Shown here piece after piece: positions 18,146 to 26,050 of a DNA stretch of 64,000 bases. Both the position numbers and the translations under genes were made by a program. The DNA comes from Mediterranea massiliensis. Its GTDB lineage: Bacteria; Bacteroidota; Bacteroidia; Bacteroidales; Bacteroidaceae. The DNA is taken from contig SUYA01000002.1 of NCBI GenBank assembly GCA_015060695.1, positions 248,001 through 312,000 of the forward strand, in the 5' to 3' direction. The notes beneath the pieces are model-generated. The model worked only from the letters and a program-made list of their open reading frames with translations, had not been told where the DNA came from and searched no databases. Each line of letters begins with the position of its first letter. The first letter of the stretch is position 1.

Positions 18146-19207
18146 TTATTGAATAGGAGAACCTTCCCATGTCATATTTTTCAAATTCTGAACACTCAAC
18201 TCAACCGCCTTTTTAGGTAATGGAGCATAATGAATCTGTGAGGTAATTTGCTGTGCTTCATCACTCAGCACGTAATGCAACAAATCAATGGTAGCCTTGG
18301 CTTGTTGTATAGAACGACGACCATAATTCTGCTCTTTATAAATAACAAGCCAAGTGAAACAGCTTATAGGATAAGCCCCCTGTGCCAGTGAATTGGTAAT
18401 ACTAGTACGTGTATCGGCAGGTATATCCCCAGAAGCTGCAGCAGAAATACTCTCTGACGTAGGAAGTACTAATTCACCACAAGCATTTTTCATTACCGCG
18501 TAAGGTATGCGCTGAGCAAAGGCATACTCTGAACCAACATATCCAATAGAGTAAGCTGTTTGTGAAACCAAACCAGCCACTCCAGGATTACCTTTTGCCG
18601 CTTGACCAACAGGGAAATTAACAGACTTGCCAGTTCCTATTTCATTCTTCCACTCCTCACTAACCTTACTCAAATAATCAGTAAATACAAAAGTAGTACC
18701 ACTACCATCCGAACGGAAACAAGGTACAATAGATACATCAGGGAGTTTAACATCTGCATTTAATGCTTGAATACGAGAGTCATTCCATTTGCTAATTCTA
18801 CCTGCATATATATCAGCTACTATTTCACCCGACAAATTCAACTTATCTATATTGGGTAAATTATAAGCCAATACAACAGCACCCATACAAGAAGGAATAT
18901 GGATTACCTCCGGCATTTCGGCCATTTCTTTGTCTGAAAGGTAAGCATCAGTACCGGCAAAATCTACAATCTGATCTTTCAAATTGCGAATACCTCCTCC
19001 ACTACCTATCCCACCATAGGCAACAACATCTCCATACTTCTGTCCAAAATTCTCGAAAGCCACATTATAAAATGGAAGGGGGAAAGTGGCTCCTGCACCC
19101 GATAATTCTACAGAAGGACGAGCTCCATCACTCTTCTGATTACTCTTACATGCTGTAAACACACACAGCAACAAGGCTGCAAACAAACATACATTCAATG
19201 TTTTCAT
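18146..19207 (-). CDS. pstS: Phosphate-binding lipoprotein PstS
   Basis: PstS captures phosphate for PstCAB. The signal peptide ends in a lipobox (CVFTACKSN), so this is a lipoprotein of 353 aa. The ligand-site blocks are LSGAGATFPLPFY, GIGSGGGIRNL, FAGTDAYLSD and FRSDGSGTTFVFTDYL. It opens the pstSCAB operon. Confidence 0.95.
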   Translation of the reverse strand: MKTLNVCLFAALLLCVFTACKSNQKSDGARPSVELSGAGATFPLPFYNVAFENFGQKYGDVVAYGGIGSGGGIRNLKDQIVDFAGTDAYLSDKEMAEMPEVIHIPSCMGAVVLAYNLPNIDKLNLSGEIVADIYAGRISKWNDSRIQALNADVKLPDVSIVPCFRSDGSGTTFVFTDYLSKVSEEWKNEIGTGKSVNFPVGQAAKGNPGVAGLVSQTAYSIGYVGSEYAFAQRIPYAVMKNACGELVLPTSESISAAASGDIPADTRTSITNSLAQGAYPISCFTWLVIYKEQNYGRRSIQQAKATIDLLHYVLSDEAQQITSQIHYAPLPKKAVELSVQNLKNMTWEGSPIQ

Positions 19208-19275
19208 TTCTCTTACTTTAATTAATAGACAAATAATAACGCCAGAAAAACTAATACAAGTTTTTTCTGACGTTA

Positions 19276-19363
19276 CAAAAGTAGTATGTTCGTATAACAG
19301 GATTCTTTCAATACTGTTACTATACGATAAAAAAGAGATTACAAGAGTATTACATAATTACAA
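19276..19363 (-). promoter_or_regulatory. pstS control region: promoter box, inverted repeat and ATTACAA repeats
   Basis: On the minus strand the -7 box TACTTTTG (19276-19283) sits in TACTTTTGTAACGTCA, a motif nearly identical to that of the upstream porin gene. Farther upstream, TCGTATAgtAACAG and CTGTTATACGA form an inverted repeat. TTGTAAT-type boxes (read on + as ATTACAA/T) start at 19338, 19349 and 19357, the first two 11 bp apart. This resembles a phosphate-regulator operator in layout only, and no Bacteroidetes Pho box is being matched here. Confidence 0.5.
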
Positions 19364-20341
19364 GCCAAATCTACAACTAATAAATGCCGCATAATCAGTA
19401 GAAGTACCATCTGCTTTAGGCTTCCATACTCGGAAATTAGGAGCTATATTAAAGTATTTGCCTAATTTAAATTCAAAACCTGCCATACCCATTGTTCCAT
19501 CCTTAGCTTCATTCCAATCATCCTTAGAAGTCAAGTGGTCTGCACGAGCATATAGACTCGTTCCTTTACTCAATTTCAAAGAAGTATATACTGAAAAACC
19601 AGATTGATTAGCATTTTTCACATAACCACCATTCAAATAACTATTATACTCAGCTCCTATAGAAAAGATTTCATCTGCATAACCAATAAAGGTTGCCAAA
19701 TTATACGAATCCTTCATCTCATCAGAATTCGCCTCATTTACAGAGCCATACAAACGTAAAACAAGAGCATCAAACAAAGTGGCTGTTAATCCTAAACCGT
19801 AATTCAAGCCATCATTAACTTGTACCTTCTTATAACCTTCCCCATTTACAACAATAGCATCGGCAGATAACCAATCAGAAAATTTATAAGAGGCTGAGAT
19901 ACCCAAGTCTGCACTACTACCGAATTTATATTCATCTTGAAACGATTTCATAATATAACGGTATCCCCAAAACTTTTCTTGCATATTGAATTGAGTAGTT
20001 GATATGAGACCTCCACTCAGCTTCCAATTACCAGTTTTCCAAGTCAATTGAGCATTTTTAATATAAGCAATGCGATGATAATCATCCACATTCTTTGACT
20101 GACCAACATCCATAACAGCCTTCAGTTCCAAATTCCCAGGAAGGTTGCATTGATACCCTAAATAACTACGATCTAACTCAAAACCACGGTCATGATTATT
20201 AGAACCAAAGCCGGAATGAAAATTACCAAAGACATTAATAATCATCTTACCGTCAGAAATTACATCTTTCGAATTCTGTTGAGCATCTACAGAAATACAC
20301 ACAAACGCCAACAAAGTAGCCAAAATCCATTTACTTTTCAT
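19358..20341 (-). CDS. Outer-membrane porin, OprO/OprP-like
   Basis: This 327-aa beta-barrel protein has a Sec signal (MKSKWILATLLAFVCISVDAQ). Alternating amphipathic strands follow to the end, and the C-terminus finishes in the outer-membrane Phe-x-x-x-Phe style (FISCRFGL). The sequence resembles phosphate-selective O/P porins. Its position directly upstream of pstS with a matching promoter motif makes phosphate uptake its likely task. Substrate selectivity cannot be read from sequence. Confidence 0.85.
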   Translation of the reverse strand: MKSKWILATLLAFVCISVDAQQNSKDVISDGKMIINVFGNFHSGFGSNNHDRGFELDRSYLGYQCNLPGNLELKAVMDVGQSKNVDDYHRIAYIKNAQLTWKTGNWKLSGGLISTTQFNMQEKFWGYRYIMKSFQDEYKFGSSADLGISASYKFSDWLSADAIVVNGEGYKKVQVNDGLNYGLGLTATLFDALVLRLYGSVNEANSDEMKDSYNLATFIGYADEIFSIGAEYNSYLNGGYVKNANQSGFSVYTSLKLSKGTSLYARADHLTSKDDWNEAKDGTMGMAGFEFKLGKYFNIAPNFRVWKPKADGTSTDYAAFISCRFGL

Positions 20342-20366
20342 TATTCTTTATTTAAAATTGACGGTA

Positions 20367-20435
20367 CAAAAGTAAGGCTTTACTTCTCAAGAAAAGTTAC
20401 AAGCAGATAAAAAGGAGGTTACAATTTAATTACAA
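20367..20435 (-). promoter_or_regulatory. Porin promoter with three phased TTGTAA boxes
   Basis: The -7 box TACTTTTG (20367-20374, minus) lies in TACTTTTGTACCGTCA, matching the pstS promoter at 15 of 16 bases. Three TTGTAA boxes (TTACAA on +) start at 20397, 20419 and 20430, so the spacing is 22 and 11 bp, putting them on one DNA face. The last overlaps the end of ispF. This is a candidate phosphate-starvation operator shared with pstS. Confidence 0.5.
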
Positions 20436-20914
20436 TTATCATTTACTATCAAAACAGTAGCATAAGCTGATATACCCTCTTCACGGCCAGTAAACCCTAA
20501 CCTTTCTGTAGTAGTAGCTTTAATAGAAATGTCATCAATATCTATATCCATCACTGTAGAAAGCGTTTCCTGCATAATTGGAATATAAGCTTTAAGTTTA
20601 GGTCGCTCAGCACAAATAGTTGCATCAATATTTCCTACCCTATAACCCTTAGTTGCTATCAAATCTATTGTTTTCTTCAGCAATATCTTACTGTCGATAT
20701 TTTTATATTCTCCAGCATTATCCGGAAAATGGTAACCGATGTCACGCATATTGGCAGCACCTAACAAGGCATCACAAATTGCATGAATTAGAACATCTGC
20801 ATCACTATGCCCCAACAGCCCTTTGGTATGTTCCAAAAGAATACCACCTAACCACAATTCACGTCCTTCAACCAGTTGATGAACATCAAAACCAAATCCT
20901 ACACGTATTTTCAT
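20426..20914 (-). CDS. ispF: 2-C-methyl-D-erythritol 2,4-cyclodiphosphate synthase
   Basis: IspF closes the cyclodiphosphate ring in the MEP isoprenoid pathway. The 162-aa protein has the zinc-binding GFDVHQL motif, LLGHSDADVLIHAICDALLGAA, and the C-terminal TTTERLGFTGREEGISAYATVL block. It is the usual single-domain form, not fused to IspD. Confidence 0.95.
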   Translation of the reverse strand: MKIRVGFGFDVHQLVEGRELWLGGILLEHTKGLLGHSDADVLIHAICDALLGAANMRDIGYHFPDNAGEYKNIDSKILLKKTIDLIATKGYRVGNIDATICAERPKLKAYIPIMQETLSTVMDIDIDDISIKATTTERLGFTGREEGISAYATVLIVNDNCN

Positions 20915-20945
20915 AAATCATAAAAAATAAATCTCGTATCTTACT

Positions 20946-21563
20946 CTATCGAATATAGAAATCAAGTAGTTTCATATCTCGAATATATCCTTGCAAATGT
21001 TGCCCAATACTTATAGGTCCCACACCGGCCGGAGTACCTGTAAAAATCAGATCACCAATCTTCAACGTCATAAATCTACTGACATATGCTATAATCTCAT
21101 CTACCTTGAACAGCATATCCGATGTATTACCACGTTGAACCACTTTTTCATCAATATCCAAATGAAAATCTATATTCTGTACATCTCCACCAACCTGTTC
21201 CAAAGAAACAAAATCACCTATGGCTGCCGAATTGTCAAAACCCTTAGAAAGTTCCCACGGATGTCCCAAGTCACGAAACCGATTCTGTAAATCACGAGCA
21301 GTAAAATCAATGCCAACAGTTACAGCATCATAATAACGATGAGCAAACCTCGGTGCTATACATTTTCCTAAACGGCAAATACGAACCACCAATTCAGTTT
21401 CATAATGTATCTCATTAGAAAAGTCTGGCAAGAAGAAAGGTTTACCATCTCTTAAAATAGCAGAGTCTGGCTTTAAGAAAATAACCGGTTCATAATTCTC
21501 TTCCGTATGCCCCAACTCTTGCTTATGCAAGGCATAATTCATGCCAACAGCTATGATTTTCAT
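20946..21563 (-). CDS. Fumarylacetoacetate hydrolase-family protein
   Basis: This 205-aa protein has the FAH fold. Metal-binding acidic residues are visible in IHYETELVVRI, and VGIDFTARDLQNRFRDLG and MTLKIGDLIFTGTPAGVGPI are family blocks. Members act as acylpyruvate hydrolases or oxaloacetate decarboxylases, and the substrate here is not deducible. Its ATG overlaps the rex stop by 1 nt, so the two are probably cotranscribed. Confidence 0.88.
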   Translation of the reverse strand: MKIIAVGMNYALHKQELGHTEENYEPVIFLKPDSAILRDGKPFFLPDFSNEIHYETELVVRICRLGKCIAPRFAHRYYDAVTVGIDFTARDLQNRFRDLGHPWELSKGFDNSAAIGDFVSLEQVGGDVQNIDFHLDIDEKVVQRGNTSDMLFKVDEIIAYVSRFMTLKIGDLIFTGTPAGVGPISIGQHLQGYIRDMKLLDFYIR

Positions 21564-22219
21564 TATATCTTCTTATTTAAATTCAATCTATTAAACATCA
21601 CTGCCAAATGAGCATAAAGTGAAGTGTTCTGCACCACTATGTCTTCCGGCACTCTAATACGAAAAGGAGTAAAATTCCACACAGCTTTAATCCCTCCATC
21701 AACCATCATATCCGTAATAGATTGGGCTATCTCAATAGGAACAGTCAACACGCCTATTTGCACATTAAATTCTTTTAATTTCTGTTCAAACTCATCCGAA
21801 TGGTAAATAGGAATACCATTCAATTCAGTACCCACTAACTTTGGATTAACATCAAAAGCTGCTACAATCTTCAAACCAAAATGACTCAAACCTGAATCGT
21901 GCAACAAGGCTCCTCCTAAACTACCTACTCCAAACAAAAATGCTTTATGCAGTGTGGTAAAACCCAAAAAATCCTCTAATACAGATATCATTGTATCAAT
22001 TTCATAACCAACCCGGGTACGTCCTGTAATCCGCACATAAGAAAGGTCTTTCGCTATTTGAGAAGCATCAATATTTGTCTCTTTCGAAATCTGGGTAGAT
22101 GATACATAGCGTTCCCCTCTATTCTTTAACAACTTCACATTGGACAAATACCATGGAAGCCTACGCAACGTCGGTTCAGGTACTTTCACAAAATCTTTAT
22201 GAAAATCATGCAAATCCAT
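21563..22219 (-). CDS. rex: Redox-sensing transcriptional repressor Rex
   Basis: Rex represses fermentation and respiration genes and leaves DNA when NADH rises. The 218-aa protein has an N-terminal winged helix (about 1-80: VSSTQISKETNIDASQIAKDLSYV) and a Rossmann domain with LFGVGSLGGALL. A C-terminal swapped helix ends in YAHLAVMFNRL. The ispF and FAH genes downstream are not typical Rex targets, so only cotranscription is implied. Confidence 0.93.
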   Translation of the reverse strand: MDLHDFHKDFVKVPEPTLRRLPWYLSNVKLLKNRGERYVSSTQISKETNIDASQIAKDLSYVRITGRTRVGYEIDTMISVLEDFLGFTTLHKAFLFGVGSLGGALLHDSGLSHFGLKIVAAFDVNPKLVGTELNGIPIYHSDEFEQKLKEFNVQIGVLTVPIEIAQSITDMMVDGGIKAVWNFTPFRIRVPEDIVVQNTSLYAHLAVMFNRLNLNKKI

Positions 22220-22371
22220 ACTGGTTGTATTCTGTACTTAAAGGTTTCATTCTTAAAATACAAAAATACATTATTTCAAATAAAAGAATGAAGACTGTTA
22301 ACATTATTTCGTCAAAAAGATTGCAAAAGTAAGGATAAAAGCGTACTTTTGTTTAATTAATAGAATCAACT

Positions 22372-22719
22372 ATGAAGAAAAACGATTGGAAAGAGCGATT
22401 GAATGTTGTTTATTCAACAAATCCCAATTTTAATTACGAAACAGAAGAAGAGGAAATCATCGTTACCCTACCGCCACAACAACAACGATTAAGAGTGCAA
22501 CTTGACCGAAAGAATAGAGGAGGGAAAATTGTAACACTAATTACAGGATTTGTCGGTAACGAAGACGATTTAAAAGAATTAGGCAAATTCTTAAAATCGA
22601 AATGCGGCGTAGGAGGCAGTGCCAAAGAGGGAGAAATCCTTATTCAAGGAGACTTCAAACAAAAAATTTTAGAGCTATTAAAGAAAGAGGGATATACTCA
22701 GACCAAAACCATCGGATAA
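22372..22719 (+). CDS. SUI1/eIF1-like translation factor (YciH family)
   Basis: This 115-aa protein has the SUI1 fold, related to eukaryotic eIF1 and bacterial YciH. The core runs from RLRVQLDRKNRGGKIVTLITGFVGNEDDLKELGKFLKSKCGVGGSAKEGEI to the C-terminus. Bacterial members are thought to affect initiation fidelity under stress. It is monocistronic and faces tsf across a hairpin. Confidence 0.9.
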   Translation: MKKNDWKERLNVVYSTNPNFNYETEEEEIIVTLPPQQQRLRVQLDRKNRGGKIVTLITGFVGNEDDLKELGKFLKSKCGVGGSAKEGEILIQGDFKQKILELLKKEGYTQTKTIG

Positions 22720-22723
22720 TAAA

Positions 22724-22765
22724 AAGAAGAGTGACTATTATAACAATATAACGGTCACTCTTCTT
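22724..22765. terminator. Bidirectional hairpin terminator
   Basis: AAGAAGAGTGAC and GTCACTCTTCTT form a 12-bp perfect stem between the SUI1 gene and tsf, which converge here. Confidence 0.8.
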
Positions 22766-22783
22766 ATTTAATGTCTGCTATAA

Positions 22784-23776
22784 TTATTCAGCACGCAAAG
22801 TAAAACGCTTGAAAGCAACAATCTGCAAATCAGCATCAGCAGCCTTCAAAACTTCTCTTACAGTCTTCTTGCCATCCATAATATCTTCTTGGTTCAACAA
22901 GCAAACTTCCTTCATAAACTTAGCCAAACGACCTTTAGCGATGTTTTGAATCATTGCTTCAGGCAAGTTAGCAGCCTTTTCAGCAGAAACAGTAGCAATA
23001 ATTTCCTTAGCCTTAGCAACATCCTCAGCAGTAATCCAACCCTTAGTCATATTACTTTCCATGTGATCTTCGCTATCCACATGAGCAGGATTGATACCAG
23101 CCTTCTTCAAAGCTGCTTCTACTGCCTTCTGTACTTGTTCAGCCTTAGTTTTTTCAATAGCAACATTGATTTCTTGCTCTTTCACTGATTCAGGAACACC
23201 ATCTTCATCAATTGCAATGGGGTTCATTGCGGCAATCTGCATAGCAATTTGCTTTGCCAACTGTTCGTCAACCACTTTATTGAAAGCAACAATTGTACAA
23301 AGACCATTTCTATTCATGTGGTTATAAACAACAGTGCTTTCACCTGCTACTGTCATATAGCCATCCAACTCCATCTTTTCACCAGTGATACCGCTACGGT
23401 CAGTTACAGCATCTTGTACTGTACCGTTACCCATAGGCAACGCTTTCACCTCATCCAAAGTCTGGCAATTATTTGCTACAGCAAGATCCAAAATATCTTG
23501 AGTCAATTTTACGAAGTCAGCATTGTTAGCAACGAAGTCTGTTTCACACTTCAAAGCGATAATCGCAGCAAGTTTACCTGTAGTTTTCGCCAAAACACAA
23601 CCTTCAGAAGCCTCACGATCAGAACGCTTTGCAGCAACTGCTTGTCCTTTCTTGCGAATGATTTCCATTGCCTTATCGAAATCGCCCTCTGCTTCATTCA
23701 AAGCATTCTTACAATCCATCATACCAGCACCTGTCATTTTGCGGAGCTTAGTAATATCAGCCATTGTTACAGCCAT
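22784..23776 (-). CDS. tsf: Elongation factor Ts
   Basis: EF-Ts regenerates EF-Tu-GTP. The start at MAVTMADITKLRKMTGAG gives 330 aa. The extra 24 residues in the track come from translating the inverted repeat between rpsB and tsf. The N-terminal UBA-like domain is followed by the EF-Tu contact motif LKCETDFVANNADFVKL. It is the last gene of the rplM-rpsI-rpsB-tsf cluster. Confidence 0.96.
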   Translation of the reverse strand: MAVTMADITKLRKMTGAGMMDCKNALNEAEGDFDKAMEIIRKKGQAVAAKRSDREASEGCVLAKTTGKLAAIIALKCETDFVANNADFVKLTQDILDLAVANNCQTLDEVKALPMGNGTVQDAVTDRSGITGEKMELDGYMTVAGESTVVYNHMNRNGLCTIVAFNKVVDEQLAKQIAMQIAAMNPIAIDEDGVPESVKEQEINVAIEKTKAEQVQKAVEAALKKAGINPAHVDSEDHMESNMTKGWITAEDVAKAKEIIATVSAEKAANLPEAMIQNIAKGRLAKFMKEVCLLNQEDIMDGKKTVREVLKAADADLQIVAFKRFTLRAE

Positions 23777-23827
23777 AGTAATTTCTTTATTTTTATGAGT
23801 TAATAATATACATGAAAACAAAATTGA

Positions 23828-23900
23828 GAATTGAGAATTGAAAATCAAGAATCAAGAGAACATGCTCCATCCTTAACTTTCAATTTTCAATTCTCAATTC
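23828..23900. repeat. 18-bp inverted repeat in the rpsB-tsf spacer
   Basis: GAATTGAGAATTGAAAAT at 23828-23845 recurs as its exact reverse complement at 23883-23900 around a 37-nt loop. The stretch is built of ATTGAGA/ATTGAAA units. It looks like a mobile or simple-repeat-derived intergenic element. It would form a hairpin between rpsB and tsf in the mRNA and may set their relative expression. Confidence 0.75.
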
Positions 23901-23908
23901 AACTTATA

Positions 23909-24742
23909 TTAAGCTTCTTCTTCCTTAATGAAAGCAGCAGCCTTAGAAGCATTGATGGCTTCTTCGTCTGATTTATCAAGACGAGCCTTAGAAGTTCTCT
24001 TTCTACCCTTTGCAGCAGGAGCCTCACCTGCAGCTTCCATATCAATCTTCTCAGCCTTACGTTCTTCCAAGCCCTCTTGCATAGCTGCACAGCAAGCATC
24101 AAGAATTACTTCAATTGATTTGGTAGCATCATCATTTGCAGGAATTACAAAATCAACATTATTAGGATCTGAATTTGTATCTACGATACCAAATACAGGA
24201 ATACCCAAACGGTTGGCTTCGCGTACCGCAATATTCTCCTTCATTACATCCACAACGAACAATGCAGAAGGAAGACGAGTAAGGTCAGCAATAGAACCTA
24301 AAGTCTTGTCCAACTTAGCACGTTGGCGAGAAATTTGAAGAATTTCTCTCTTAGAAAGATTTGAGTAAGTACCATCGTTAGTCAACTTATCGATAGTAGC
24401 CATCTTCTTAACAGCCTTACGAATAGTCGGGAAGTTAGTCAACATACCACCCGGCCAACGTTCAATTACATAAGGCATATTTACAGATGTAGCCTTGTCA
24501 GCAACAACTTGCTTAGCTTGTTTTTTAGTAGCAACAAACAATACCTTCTTACCTGACTTAGCAATTTGCTTCAAAGCTTCAGCAGCTTCATCTACTTTAG
24601 CAACAGTCTTGTTCAGGTCAATGATATGAATACCATTGCGCTCCATGAAGATATAAGGAGCCATTGAAGGGTTCCACTTTCTCTTTAAGTGACCGAAGTG
24701 GCAACCTGCTTCCAATAATGTATCAAAATTTGTTCTTGACAT
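23909..24742 (-). CDS. rpsB: Ribosomal protein S2
   Basis: This 30S subunit protein has 277 aa. It contains the S2 signatures LLEAGCHFGHLKRKWNPSM and LFVVDVMKENIAVREANRLGIPVFGIVDTNSDP. The C-terminus is extended by a charged, alanine-rich tail (about 225-277), as in other Bacteroidales. It follows rpsI after a long structured leader. Confidence 0.97.
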   Translation of the reverse strand: MSRTNFDTLLEAGCHFGHLKRKWNPSMAPYIFMERNGIHIIDLNKTVAKVDEAAEALKQIAKSGKKVLFVATKKQAKQVVADKATSVNMPYVIERWPGGMLTNFPTIRKAVKKMATIDKLTNDGTYSNLSKREILQISRQRAKLDKTLGSIADLTRLPSALFVVDVMKENIAVREANRLGIPVFGIVDTNSDPNNVDFVIPANDDATKSIEVILDACCAAMQEGLEERKAEKIDMEAAGEAPAAKGRKRTSKARLDKSDEEAINASKAAAFIKEEEA

Positions 24743-24954
24743 TTTCTTTAGTCTTTTAAATTCGTTTACTTTCTTTTTTGTTTTTATAAACCAACCATCA
24801 GGTAGTCTGCATATAGAGTCCCGATAGTTTAGATGCTAAACGTTTTTCAGTTCTTAAGTTTTTTGAGTTTTAAGTTTTTAAGTTCCTTGTCCGTCAGAAA
24901 CAGATTAGTTATGAACTTTTGCAACTTACAAACTAACAAACTGACAAACTCAAA
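24743..24954 (-). promoter_or_regulatory. Structured rpsB leader
   Basis: The 212-nt spacer between rpsI and rpsB can fold, on the minus strand, into GTTTAG-cat-CTAAAC (24827-24841). A longer stem pairs ACTATCGGG with CCTGATGGT (arms at 24820-24828 and 24794-24802, with two G-U pairs). The upstream half holds decayed tandem repeats (AGTTTGTN, period 8, and AACTTAAA-like units). S2 autoregulates through its leader in other bacteria, so this is a candidate S2-binding leader, but no match to a described family is claimed. Confidence 0.4.
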
Positions 24955-25341
24955 TCAACGTTTACTGAACTGGAATCTACGACGAGCTTTCGGTTGACCA
25001 GGTTTCTTACGTTCAACAGCACGCGGGTCACGTGTCATGAAACCTTCAGCACGGAGAGCAGCTTTGTCTTCAGGATTAATTTTCACCAAAGCACGAGCGA
25101 TAGCCAAGCGCAAAGCTTGAGATTGGCCTGTATAACCACCGCCACAAAGATTCACCTTAATATCATATTTTTCAGCAGCACCGATTTTGTTCAACGGTTG
25201 TTTAACTACATACTGAAGAATGCTTGATGGAAAGTACACTGCAAGGTCTCTCTTGTTAATAGTAATCTTTCCGGTACCTTCGCTTACGAAAATACGTGCA
25301 ATTGCACTTTTACGTCTGCCTAATGCATTTACTACTTCCAT
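24955..25341 (-). CDS. rpsI: Ribosomal protein S9
   Basis: S9 is 128 aa. It opens with ALGRRKSAIARIF and has GGYTGQSQALRLAIARAL. It ends with the basic tail PGQPKARRRFQFSKR, which reaches the P-site tRNA. It follows rplM after 6 nt. Confidence 0.97.
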   Translation of the reverse strand: MEVVNALGRRKSAIARIFVSEGTGKITINKRDLAVYFPSSILQYVVKQPLNKIGAAEKYDIKVNLCGGGYTGQSQALRLAIARALVKINPEDKAALRAEGFMTRDPRAVERKKPGQPKARRRFQFSKR

Positions 25342-25347
25342 TATCTC

Positions 25348-25809
25348 TTATTTAAGTGCGTTAATATCAATCATTTTCGGTTGTTGAGCTTCATGCTTGT
25401 GTTCGCTACCTGCATAAACATAAAGGTTGGCCAACAATTTAGCACCCAACTTATTCTTAGGCAACATGCCCTTTACGACTTTCTTCAACAATCTTTCATC
25501 CCCATTAGGCTTTGCTTGCAAAGCAGCAGGAGTGATTTCACGTTGACCGCCAGGATAACCTGTGTATGACAAATACACCTTGTCAGTCCATTTGGCACCA
25601 GTCATTTTCACTTTGTCGGCATTGATAATGATTACATTATCGCCACAATCTACATGAGGGGTAAAGTTTGGTTTATACTTTCCTCTCAACAGTTTCGCAA
25701 CTTTAGAGCCCAGACGTCCGATTACTTGGTCTGTAGCATCAACGATGACCCATTCTTTTGTCACCGTAGCTTTGTTTGCAGAAATGGTCTTGTAACTTAA
25801 AGTATCCAC
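25348..25809 (-). CDS. rplM: Ribosomal protein L13
   Basis: This 153-aa L13 of the 50S subunit has the core WIVVDATDQVIGRLGSKVAKLLRGK and GDNVIIINADKVKMTGAKW. GMLPKNKLGAKLLANLYVYAGSEH sits near the C-terminus. The reading frame starts with GTG (MDTLSYKTISANKATV); no ATG is available at a sensible place, so a GTG start is the best call. It heads rplM-rpsI-rpsB-tsf. Confidence 0.96.
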   Translation of the reverse strand: MDTLSYKTISANKATVTKEWVIVDATDQVIGRLGSKVAKLLRGKYKPNFTPHVDCGDNVIIINADKVKMTGAKWTDKVYLSYTGYPGGQREITPAALQAKPNGDERLLKKVVKGMLPKNKLGAKLLANLYVYAGSEHKHEAQQPKMIDINALK

Positions 25810-25858
25810 TCTTTTAATTGTTTTTAAAATGTTACTACTAAAATTTTCTTTCTCACCA

Positions 25859-25967
25859 CGAGTTCATCATCCCGGACAAAGACTTACTAACTCGCTATGA
25901 ATTAATTGCTTATCCTTTTTAGATAATAATCGGCTTGCAAAGGTACGAATTTTCTTATAACTGACAA
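25859..25967 (-). promoter_or_regulatory. rplM promoter and leader hairpin
   Basis: On the minus strand a TTG (25965-25967) and TACCTTTG (25938-25945) are 19 bp apart, a textbook Bacteroidetes promoter. The transcript would carry a leader of about 120 nt that includes CGAGTT (25889-25894) and AACTCG (25859-25864) closing a roughly 36-nt stem-loop. The loop ends close to the GTG start, a layout compatible with L13 autoregulation. Confidence 0.6.
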
Positions 25968-25999
25968 ACTTTTCTTTTCTTTTTTTGATTTTCAACAAC

Positions 26000-26027
26000 A
26001 GAGGCGAATGCTAATGCACTCGCCTCT
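26000..26027 (-). terminator. Hairpin after the GH2 gene
   Basis: AGAGGCGA and TCGCCTCT form an 8-bp stem downstream of the GH2 stop on the minus strand. The following tract is only moderately U-rich, so termination efficiency is uncertain. Confidence 0.55.
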
Positions 26028-26050
26028 ATCATCTACTAACACTCTAACAA

